DNA from: CAZUCE01 sp964619265
Lineage (GTDB): Bacteria > Planctomycetota > UBA1135 > GCA-002686595
Reading direction: 5' to 3'
Length of the DNA stretch: 10,203 bases
NCBI GenBank assembly: GCA_964619265.1
Contig: CAZUCE010000064.1
Span: 1-10,203 of the forward strand
A program made the position numbers and the translations under genes. The notes beneath the pieces were generated by a model. That model had not been told where the DNA came from, ran no database searches, and was given only the letters and a program-made list of their open reading frames with translations. The first letter of the stretch is position 1. Every line of letters begins with the position of its first letter. Shown here piece after piece: positions 1-6,194 of the stretch.

Positions 1-90
1 AAGCGGGAGCGGGCAAGGGGGCCTGGGCAGCTGATGGCAGCCGCAGGTGAGCTGCCCCGGTAGGATTCGAGCGCTGCAAAGCTACCTCAG
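1..90. other. Upstream flank, no assignable gene; weak hairpin
   Basis: This short flank holds no gene that I can assign. In frame 1 it reads open from the window edge to a TAG at 61-63, so it could be the last 20 codons of an upstream gene ending 27 bases before the glycosyltransferase start, but 20 residues of low-complexity Arg/Gly/Ala are not enough to judge. A perfect 8-base inverted repeat (GGGCAGCT at 25-32, AGCTGCCC at 50-57, 17-base loop) could form a hairpin. No T-run follows it, so it is not a convincing terminator. No promoter hexamers or Shine-Dalgarno sequence stand out before the ATG at 91. Confidence 0.3.
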
Positions 91-1143
91 ATGAATCCCG
101 TCCTGATCCTCAAGACCGGTGCGCTCGGCGATGTCTTGCGCACGACCTCCATTTTGCCCGGCCTGGCGGCTCGTTATCCAGGCCTCTCGATCACCTGGGT
201 GACCGCCCCAGGGGCCACGGATTTGGTGCAGCATCATCCGCTGGTCACCGAGACTCTGGCCCTGGACCCCAAAGACGCCCGCGCCGCGGAGCGCATGGGG
301 GAGCAGCTCGCGCCGCGAGGTTTCGAGCGGGTGCTTTCGCTCGACGACGAAGATCCCCTGTGCCGATTGGCGAGCCGAGTGGCTGACCCTGAGGAACGCC
401 CCGGCGTGCTTTCCGGCGCATTTTCCCGGCCGGACGGCTCCAGGGCCTACACCCCCGATGTGGGGCCTTGGTTCGACATGGGGCTGCTGTCGGTCCATGG
501 GAAAGCGGAAGCCGACCGAAGGAAGGTGGCCAACACCGCGAGCCATGCGGCGATCTACGCCCGGATGTTCGGAATCGAGATGGGCGAGCCCGAGCTTCCG
601 CTCGATGCGACCGTGGTCGACCGAGCGCAGGAGCGCCTCCGCTCGCTCCGCGGAAAGCGGCTGATCGGGCTGAACACCGGTTCGGGAGGCCGCTGGGAAT
701 CGAAGAAGCTGCCGGTCGACCGGACCGTCCGGTTGGCTCGCGAGCTGGATCGAGCTCAACCGGACCGGCTGGGCTTCGTCCTGCTCGGCGGCCCGGAAGA
801 AGCAGCGCGCAACGCGCAACTCACCCGCGAGCTCGGCGGACAGGTTCCCCTGGTGGATACCGGGACCTCCAATGGCCTGCTCGAATTCGCCGGCCTGGTC
901 GGCGAGCTAGACCTGCTGATCACCAGCGACAGCCTCGCGCTCCACGTGGCCGTGGCTCGCAAGCGTCCGGTTCTGTGCTTTTTTGCGCCCACTTCCGCAG
1001 CGGAAATCGAGCTGTATGGCCGCGGAGAAAAGGTGCTCAGCACGGCTCCCGACTACTGCAGCTACGCCAAGGACGCCGACACGTCGAGTTTGACCGTGGA
1101 GCGGCTGCTGGCCCCCGCTCTGCGCTGTTTGGACTCCGCCTGA
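91..1143 (+). CDS. Glycosyltransferase family 9 (ADP-heptose:LPS heptosyltransferase-like)
   Basis: A 350-residue protein, the usual length for the GT9/heptosyltransferase family, which transfers ADP-heptose or related nucleotide-activated sugars to lipopolysaccharide cores or other surface glycans at the cytoplasmic face of the membrane. The N-terminus has the family signature ILKTGALGDVLRTTSILPGL (residues 5-24), with the Gly-Asp pair (G13, D14) of the N-terminal Rossmann domain. The C-terminal nucleotide-sugar domain shows GLNTGSGGRWESKKLP (193-208), LLGGPEE (231-237) and ITSDSLALHVAVARKRPVLCFFAPTS (277-302), the equivalent of the usual D-T/S-G-x-x-H-x-A motif. Here it reads DSLALH: D280 and H285 are kept but the Gly is replaced by Leu. 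No signal peptide or membrane helix is seen. ATG 91 is chosen because the family motif begins at once. There is no Shine-Dalgarno sequence in front. The acceptor and sugar donor cannot be told from sequence, so a heptose donor is not certain. Confidence 0.9.
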   Translation: MNPVLILKTGALGDVLRTTSILPGLAARYPGLSITWVTAPGATDLVQHHPLVTETLALDPKDARAAERMGEQLAPRGFERVLSLDDEDPLCRLASRVADPEERPGVLSGAFSRPDGSRAYTPDVGPWFDMGLLSVHGKAEADRRKVANTASHAAIYARMFGIEMGEPELPLDATVVDRAQERLRSLRGKRLIGLNTGSGGRWESKKLPVDRTVRLARELDRAQPDRLGFVLLGGPEEAARNAQLTRELGGQVPLVDTGTSNGLLEFAGLVGELDLLITSDSLALHVAVARKRPVLCFFAPTSAAEIELYGRGEKVLSTAPDYCSYAKDADTSSLTVERLLAPALRCLDSA

Positions 1144-1704
1144 CCGCCATCGGCCGCCGGAGGGTTTGAGATCGGCGCTTGGGGCGGGCCGGGAGATTTT
1201 CCGTGAGCCCCGGATCGACCCATGCCGCGGTGTGTCCAGGATTTCGATGTGGACCGCTCGCTGGGGCTTGAGGGTCCTCTGGGGCCCGCTGAGGGGGGGT
1301 CCGGGAAGTTCGTTCGCGATGGAACCGGCGCCATTTCACCGTCCCGTCACGACTCGGCCACAGATTTTTGGGCCCAGCGACGGATCGCGATTGTTTGCCG
1401 AGATGTGTGCGGAGAAGCCTGCACTGCCCCAGAGCCCGCGATCGTGCTAGTTTTCAGCGGTGCTGTCCCACTCTTGAGGCCGGCGGATCCGTCGTTCAGA
1501 CGGGTTCTCGGAGCGCTTCCGCGCTCCGGTCGGAACCTGGTTCCAGTTTCCGCCGTCTATTTCTCTCGAGGGCATTCCTGCGATTCCGTCCGGAATTCTT
1601 GGGATGGCTCTGACTTCTGGCGCTGTCGCGTCGGACTCCCAACCCGGCGCCCAGTGCTTTCGCTGGCCACGCGTAACTCACCCAACTCAACGACTCCTCA
1701 CGTC
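1144..1704 (+). other. 561-base gene-free stretch, likely promoter and long leader of the propeller gene
   Basis: No convincing gene lies here. The reading frame of the propeller gene happens to stay open upstream as far as an ATG at 1222. However, its translation there is rich in Arg, Cys, Trp and Pro, has no domain character, and would bury the obvious signal peptide at 1705, so I treat it as non-coding. Base composition changes sharply at 1705, from mixed to strongly C-ending codons. The stretch contains a compact hairpin at 1508-1529, a short palindrome (GGAACC T GGTTCC, 1532-1544), a distant 7-base complementary pair (1383-1389 with 1437-1443) and a T5 run at 1370-1374. I could not identify a -35/-10 promoter pair with confidence, nor a U-tailed terminator for the upstream glycosyltransferase gene. 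Confidence 0.6.
1508..1529 (+). other. Stable hairpin in the leader (TTCC tetraloop)
   Basis: CGGAGCGC (1509-1516) pairs perfectly with GCGCTCCG (1521-1528) around a 4-base TTCC loop, and a T-G wobble at 1508/1529 can extend the stem. It lies about 175 bases before the propeller start. No T-run follows, so it does not look like a factor-independent terminator. It may instead be a structural or stabilising element of the leader RNA, or a chance GC-rich palindrome. Confidence 0.4.
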
Positions 1705-3828
1705 ATGACCCGATTGAACTACAGGACCGCCGCCTCCCTGGCCGGTCTCAGCCTTCTGGGGCTCTCCGGCACCGCCGGCGCTCAGCAGGTTTTCCAACAG
1801 GACAACTCCGGTAACCCCGGAGGCGGCGCCAACAACCAGCACACCGAGAACATCGACTTCGGTGACGTCGACCTCGATGGCGACTGGGACGCGGTCTTCG
1901 CCGATGGTGGCGACTTTGGAAACCAGCAGAACCGGATCTGGATGAACCGCGGTGGCGCCCAGGGCGGCCCGATCGGTGACTTCCTCGATCAGACCAGCAC
2001 CCGCTTCCCCCAGCAGGCCGACGACAGCCGCGACATCGAGTTCGCGGACATCGACAACGACGGCGACATCGACATCTACGTGTCGAACACCTCGCAGATC
2101 GTCAACCAGGGCAACAAGTGGTGGGTCAACAACGGTGGAACCCAGGGCGGATCCCTTGGCTTCTTCGCCGACGAGACCAACACCCGCTGGGTCGGCCTGG
2201 GAGGCCCGAACTCCTCGATCGCCTCGGCCGGCATTTTGCCGAACGGCTCGTTCATCGACTGGTCCTGTGACTGTGACTTCGGTGACCTGGACAACGACGG
2301 TGACCTCGACCTGGTCCACTCGACCTACGGCGGTGGCTTCAACGGTGGTGTTCCCACCCGTCTGTTCCTGAACGACGGCGACGGACGCTTCGAAGAGCTG
2401 AACCCCCAGGGCACCACGCTTGGCGGCATCTCCATCGCTGTCGGCAACACCGCCATCTGGGCGGAAGGCACCTACCAGCCGAACACGAACAACAACACCG
2501 GTCAGCAGGCTGACATCGCGACCAACACGCTCGATATCGACATCGGCGACATGGACGGCGACTTCGACCTCGACATCCTCCACGGTGATCGCGACTCCAA
2601 CCCGCGGATCTTCTACAACCGGCTCGAGGAGTCGGGAACGCTGATCTTCCGCGACGTCACGACCGCTGTCCTGCCCAACAACTACGTCGTCAACGGCGGA
2701 AACTACGAGCAGGAAATGGGCGACATGGACGGGGACGGTGACCTCGACATCTACGGCCTCAACTGGGCCGGCAACGCCGGTTCGGACCGCACCTTCCGCA
2801 ACAACGGAAGCGGCAACTTCACGAACCTTCAGACGAACCTCCCCGGCTCCTTCGCGGACGACAACGAGGGAGACTTCATGGACTACGACAACGACGGAGA
2901 CCTCGATCTCTTCGTTGCCAACTTCACCGGCTCGGACAAGCTCTACGACAACCCCGGCAACGGAGTTCTGACGAGCGTGATCGGCGAAGGCACCAACGGT
3001 GGACAGCCCTCGCTGGACGTGGACGCTGCCGACATCGACGGTGATGGTGACTACGACGTGATCGTTGGCGAAGACAACAACGCCGCGAACAAGACGTTCT
3101 TCAACATCACGAACATTCCGGACACCCACGCGCCCTACATCCCGAACGTCGAGGATCCGGGCAACCAGTCCGCTTCGACCACGACGGTCCCGGTTCGCGC
3201 GCAGGTCTACGACAACGCGCCGTACTACATCACCTGGTACAACCCGACGCAGCTCAACGTGAGTGTCGATGGTTGTGAACTCCCCAGCATCCCGGCTCTG
3301 TCCTCCCAAGGTCAGATCTTCCGCGCTGAGCTTCCGGGCAACCTGGTCGGCAACGTTGAATTCGAGTGGCAGTCCGAGGACGAGTACGGCAACACCGGCA
3401 CCTCGGCCACGACGAGCTACACCGGTTCGACCTCGCTTGGCTTCACTTCGAAGTTCGGCCTCTCCAGCAACAGCGTTATCACCGGCGTCGCGCCGAGCCT
3501 TGACGTCCTGAGTGTGCCGTTCGGCGGCACCGACCTGTTCCTCGCCGCTCGCGGCGCGAACGACGTGCCCTACCTGATGGCTCTGTTCACCGATCAGATC
3601 CCCGGTGGTCTTACGATCCCGGGCCTGGCGATCGCGAACATCACGGGTACTCAGATCCTGTTCCTGTCAGGAAACACCGGACCGGACGGCTGCGACGTCC
3701 TCCGCCTGCCGCTGAACACCACCATCGCCTCGGGCTTCACGTTCTTCGGTCAGACCTTCACGCTCGATGGCGCCACCAACGGCGACCTGACGGCCAGCTC
3801 GCAAGGCACCTCGATCACCACCCAGTGA
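1705..3828 (+). CDS. Secreted FG-GAP/VCBS-repeat beta-propeller protein, Ca2+-binding
   Basis: A 707-residue exported protein. Residues 1-26 form a signal peptide (Arg at 3 and 7, hydrophobic core AASLAGLSLLGL, cleavage probably after AGA, before QQ). Seven Asp-rich FG-GAP/VCBS calcium loops follow, starting at D54, D115, D194, D282, D340, D393 and D443 (consensus DxDxDGDxD). Their spacing is 50-88 residues, which suits a seven-bladed propeller like the integrin alpha head. Residues 475-575 look like an Ig/cadherin-type beta-sandwich (VRAQVYDNAP, EFEWQSEDEYGNTG). Residues 576-707 form a separate small C-terminal domain ending GTSITTQ. Only four cysteines are present (188, 190, 524, 663). The role is probably a surface or matrix adhesion or binding protein; the ligand is unknown. 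ATG 1705 is chosen for the signal peptide; no Shine-Dalgarno sequence precedes it. Codons are strongly C-ending (Asn almost only AAC, Asp mostly GAC), unlike neighbours, suggesting high expression. It appears to be transcribed alone, with a strong terminator behind. Confidence 0.9.
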   Translation: MTRLNYRTAASLAGLSLLGLSGTAGAQQVFQQDNSGNPGGGANNQHTENIDFGDVDLDGDWDAVFADGGDFGNQQNRIWMNRGGAQGGPIGDFLDQTSTRFPQQADDSRDIEFADIDNDGDIDIYVSNTSQIVNQGNKWWVNNGGTQGGSLGFFADETNTRWVGLGGPNSSIASAGILPNGSFIDWSCDCDFGDLDNDGDLDLVHSTYGGGFNGGVPTRLFLNDGDGRFEELNPQGTTLGGISIAVGNTAIWAEGTYQPNTNNNTGQQADIATNTLDIDIGDMDGDFDLDILHGDRDSNPRIFYNRLEESGTLIFRDVTTAVLPNNYVVNGGNYEQEMGDMDGDGDLDIYGLNWAGNAGSDRTFRNNGSGNFTNLQTNLPGSFADDNEGDFMDYDNDGDLDLFVANFTGSDKLYDNPGNGVLTSVIGEGTNGGQPSLDVDAADIDGDGDYDVIVGEDNNAANKTFFNITNIPDTHAPYIPNVEDPGNQSASTTTVPVRAQVYDNAPYYITWYNPTQLNVSVDGCELPSIPALSSQGQIFRAELPGNLVGNVEFEWQSEDEYGNTGTSATTSYTGSTSLGFTSKFGLSSNSVITGVAPSLDVLSVPFGGTDLFLAARGANDVPYLMALFTDQIPGGLTIPGLAIANITGTQILFLSGNTGPDGCDVLRLPLNTTIASGFTFFGQTFTLDGATNGDLTASSQGTSITTQ
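1864..3057 (+). repeat. Seven degenerate Asp-rich calcium-loop repeats within the propeller gene
   Basis: The DNA between the first and last Asp motif encodes seven copies of an Asp-every-second-residue loop: DVDLDGDWD, DIDNDGDID, DLDNDGDLD, DMDGDFDLD, DMDGDGDLD, DYDNDGDLD and DIDGDGDYD. Most are preceded by FGD, FAD, GD or a similar residue pair, and most are followed about 20 residues later by an aromatic-Asn element (for example IWMNRGG, WWVNNGG, LFLNDGDG, IFYNR, TFRNNGSG, LYDNPG, TFFNITN). Copy four has its Gly shifted by two residues. DNA identity between copies is limited outside the loops, so these are old protein repeats and not recent tandem duplications. Confidence 0.9.
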
Positions 3829-3845
3829 TCGAAGTTTCCGCCTGG

Positions 3846-3873
3846 GGAACCCTGGCCTAGCGCCTGGGGTTCC
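3846..3873 (+). other. First of two tandem hairpins after the propeller gene
   Basis: GGAACCC (3846-3852) pairs with GGGTTCC (3867-3873). Two G-T wobbles and one more G-C pair extend this to a 10-pair stem with an 8-base loop (3856-3863). It begins 18 bases after the stop codon and directly precedes the stronger terminator hairpin. No T-run follows it directly. It could act as a 3'-end stabiliser or as part of a double terminator. Confidence 0.5.
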
Positions 3874-3882
3874 TAAGCTCTC

Positions 3883-3925
3883 GCGGCCCCTGCAGCTCAT
3901 CCGCTGCAGGGGCCGCTTCGATTTT
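3883..3925 (+). terminator. Strong factor-independent terminator of the propeller gene
   Basis: GCGGCCCCTGCAGC (3883-3896) is perfectly complementary to GCTGCAGGGGCCGC (3903-3916), giving a 14-pair GC-rich stem with a 6-base loop TCATCC. It is followed by TTCGATTTT (3917-3925), an interrupted T-rich tail. It lies 54 bases after the propeller stop and about 90 bases before the next gene, so it should isolate the radical SAM operon from propeller transcription. Confidence 0.85.
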
Positions 3926-4016
3926 GTGGGGCCGGGCTTCGGTCTAGCCGGTGGTTGCTCGCGCGCACTCGGCCTAAGGCGAGGGTCCCAGCTCGGCCGG
4001 TTAGACTCAAAGCACC

Positions 4017-5102
4017 TTGAACGCACTCCGCTATCTTCCGTTCGCTGCACGCGGACTTCGTCACAGCGGACCGCCGCTGCACCTGACCCTCTTTGTGACC
4101 GGGGCCTGCAACCTACGCTGCAGGCACTGCTTCCACTGGCAAGAGGTCGCAAAGGGAGTTCCTGGGCCGAGCGTCGAACAAGTTCGCGCCCTGGCCCACT
4201 CCAGCGCGGAACTCGGGCCCCTTCTGTGGGTCAGCTTCGGCGGGGGCGAGCCGTTTTTGCGCAAGGATTTGCCCGAGCTTGCGCGAGCGTTCGGGGAAGC
4301 GGGTCTGCGTCATCTGGCGATTCCAACCAACGGTCTGGTCGGCCGCATGGAGGAGTCGGTCGAGCAGATGGCCACCGAGAATCCGGATACGTTCCTGTCG
4401 GTCTCCGTGTCGTTTGACGGCAACCCCAAAACCCACGACGACATTCGCCAAATCGAAGGCGGGCACGAAAAGTCGTGCGCTGCGGTTTTGCGGCTGAAGG
4501 AGATGAAGCGGCGGCTCCCGAATCTTGGGGTGGGCCTGCTGGTCACCGTCACCTCGGAGAACCAAGACCATTTGGCCGATCACCTGGAGACCCTGGTGGA
4601 TCGCCTGCAGCCTGACAACGTAACGATCAACCTGGCACGCGGCACGGCGCTCGATGAGACCTTGCTGGAAGTGGATCTCAATCACTACCGGGCGGTGGTC
4701 GACCGCAAGCGCAAGCTGCGGCTCGAAGGCCGGTTGCCGTACTTCGACTTTCCGCTGGCTGGCCTAGCGGTGGCCCGCGATGAACTCATGTACGACCACG
4801 TGGAGCGCGTGGCGGCCGGTGATCACTCGCGGCATCTGCCGTGCACGGCCGGCAAGTTGTCCGCTGTCGTCTTCGAGGACGGCTCGGTGCACCCTTGCGA
4901 AATCCTGGGCAAGTCGATGGGCAATCTGAACGATCACGATTGGAACCTTGCGGCCCTATGGAAGCGTCAGCAGGCCGAAGACCTTCGCACGGAAATCAAG
5001 CAGACCAAGTGCGCCTGCACTTGGGAGTGTGCGCAGGCGGACAACGTTCTGTTCAACGCACGCTCGTGGCCGAAGCTGATGCGCGCCACGCTCTCCAAGT
5101 GA
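4017..5102 (+). CDS. Radical SAM protein with SPASM-like C-terminal cysteine cluster
   Basis: A 361-residue radical SAM enzyme. C31, C35 and C38 in CNLRCRHC form the CxxxCxxC site that binds the [4Fe-4S] cluster cleaving S-adenosylmethionine. FGGGEPF (74-80) is the GGE methionine-binding motif. The C-terminal part has five more cysteines in SPASM/twitch style: C276 (HLPC), C294 (DGSVHPC) and C332/C334/C338 (CACTWEC), likely holding an auxiliary cluster. SPASM enzymes modify peptides or proteins (PqqE, MftC, anSME) or occasionally other substrates; the substrate here is unknown. The start must be TTG 4017: an in-frame TAG at 4002-4004 closes the frame upstream, and the next candidate start would come only a few codons before the first cluster cysteine. 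No Shine-Dalgarno sequence is seen. The hexamer TAGACT (4002-4007) is -10-like, so a nearly leaderless transcript is possible but unproven. It heads an operon with two glycosyltransferases. Confidence 0.9.
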   Translation: MNALRYLPFAARGLRHSGPPLHLTLFVTGACNLRCRHCFHWQEVAKGVPGPSVEQVRALAHSSAELGPLLWVSFGGGEPFLRKDLPELARAFGEAGLRHLAIPTNGLVGRMEESVEQMATENPDTFLSVSVSFDGNPKTHDDIRQIEGGHEKSCAAVLRLKEMKRRLPNLGVGLLVTVTSENQDHLADHLETLVDRLQPDNVTINLARGTALDETLLEVDLNHYRAVVDRKRKLRLEGRLPYFDFPLAGLAVARDELMYDHVERVAAGDHSRHLPCTAGKLSAVVFEDGSVHPCEILGKSMGNLNDHDWNLAALWKRQQAEDLRTEIKQTKCACTWECAQADNVLFNARSWPKLMRATLSK

Positions 5103-5114
5103 ATTTCGATCGCC

Positions 5115-6194
5115 GTGGGTGAGGCCGAAGCGTGCGCCATCGGCGTGGTGATTCCAGCCCATGACGAAGCAAACGTCATCGAACGCCGCCTTCGTAACCT
5201 GGCCGCAGAGGATTGGCCGAAGATCGAGGACGGAAGAAGCCATCAGGTGGTGGTGGTTTGCGACCACTCCAGCGATGGGACTTTTGGGGTAGCCGAGCGA
5301 GCGATCGGACAGCTCGGGGCTTCCAGCGGTGTCCGCTTTGCTGCCGTGCGGAACCAGCGAGCCGCTGGGAAAGCGCATGCGATCGCCACCGGCTTGTCCG
5401 AGCTGGAATCCGTCGATTGGGTGCTGCTCACGGATGCCGACGTCATCCAGCGGCGCGGGTCGCTCGACGCTCTGGCCCGCGCGTTCGCGGCCGAACCCAG
5501 GCTGATCCTGGCCTGTGGAGCCCAAGAATTCGTCCGCGACTTGGAATCAAGCGGACAACCCCGGGCAGCAGGCGGCGGCGAACCGGTCCCGTGCCCGGGG
5601 CTCTACGACCGGGTCACCGCTTGGGTACGTGCGTTTGAATCGCGGCGCGGCCTTCTGTTCAGCGTGCACGGACAGCTTTTGGCCTGGCGGATCGGGTTGG
5701 GCCTGGTTCCACGGCCCGGGATCGCAGCCGACGATCTGGATTTGATGTTCCAAGCGCGCGCGGCAGGCGGCCGCGTCGAGCTGATTCGGGAGGCTCGGTT
5801 TCTCGAGCCCAAGCTCCCGGCCGGGGAGGGCAAGCAAGATCAGGAGCTGAGGCGTGCGCGGGCCTACTTTCAGGTCCTGGGTGCCACGCAAGGGTCCCCG
5901 GCGAGAAACCGCGGGCGCTTCGCTCGCGTTCAGTTGCTGGCCTATCGCTGGCTGCCCTACCTGGCGCCGGAGTTGCTCGTCCTAGGCACGCTGGTCCCCT
6001 GCGGCTGGGTGTTTTGGATGCTGCAAAAACGAATGCCTTGGGCGTTCGCGGCGGGCCTCGCTGTGGCTCTTCTCAGCCTGTTGCTCACCAGGGGGCCCGG
6101 GCGTCAGCTCGTTCATCTGGCCGCTGTGATCCGTCGCGCGCGCGCCGAACGGAGCTTGCCTTCCGGGGATCGTTGGGGGACCGTGCGCACCTGA
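5115..6194 (+). CDS. Membrane-anchored glycosyltransferase family 2
   Basis: A 359-residue inverting GT-A fold glycosyltransferase. The nucleotide-sugar domain begins at once with IGVVIPAHDEANVIERRL (9-26). It continues with VVVVCDHSSDGT (45-56), in which D50 contacts the nucleotide, then TDADV (106-110), the metal-binding DxD, and AADDLDLMFQARAAGG (204-219), in the place of the usual ED catalytic base motif. A weak QELRRARAY stretch (243-251) stands where processive enzymes carry QxxRW. Two hydrophobic helices (about 281-303 and 307-325) anchor the C-terminus, with a basic tail on the cytoplasmic side. This layout resembles cellulose/hyaluronan-synthase-like or polyprenyl-phosphate-sugar-forming enzymes; the product cannot be assigned. 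GTG 5115 is 12 bases after the radical SAM stop and the motif follows directly, so the start is well supported. The stop overlaps the next gene's ATG by one base, showing tight translational coupling. Confidence 0.88.
   Translation: MGEAEACAIGVVIPAHDEANVIERRLRNLAAEDWPKIEDGRSHQVVVVCDHSSDGTFGVAERAIGQLGASSGVRFAAVRNQRAAGKAHAIATGLSELESVDWVLLTDADVIQRRGSLDALARAFAAEPRLILACGAQEFVRDLESSGQPRAAGGGEPVPCPGLYDRVTAWVRAFESRRGLLFSVHGQLLAWRIGLGLVPRPGIAADDLDLMFQARAAGGRVELIREARFLEPKLPAGEGKQDQELRRARAYFQVLGATQGSPARNRGRFARVQLLAYRWLPYLAPELLVLGTLVPCGWVFWMLQKRMPWAFAAGLAVALLSLLLTRGPGRQLVHLAAVIRRARAERSLPSGDRWGTVRT

Noticed and set aside
1366..1376. T5 run after the family 9 glycosyltransferase gene as part of a terminator
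   Set aside because: No stable hairpin lies directly before it, and it is more than 220 bases beyond the stop codon.
1222..1704. N-terminal extension of the propeller gene by 161 residues from an ATG at 1222
   Set aside because: The extension is Arg/Cys/Trp/Pro-rich with no domain character, has the base pattern of non-coding DNA, and would hide a clear signal peptide at 1705.
1687..3309. 540-residue open frame on the minus strand opposite the propeller gene
   Set aside because: It is the mirror of the GAC/GTC/GAC-rich sense codons: the product is almost all Val, Asp, Glu, Arg and Gly with no fold-like pattern, while the sense strand encodes clear domains.
3955..3980. TTGCTC and TAAGGC as a -35/-10 promoter for the radical SAM operon
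   Set aside because: The spacing is only 14 bases and the -10 match is poor, so I do not list it as a promoter.
3926..4417. Plus-strand open frame overlapping the start of the radical SAM gene, considered as a precursor peptide or leader gene
   Set aside because: It runs out of frame through the radical SAM cluster motif, is Arg/Ser/Gly-rich without a core-peptide pattern, and has no ribosome binding site.
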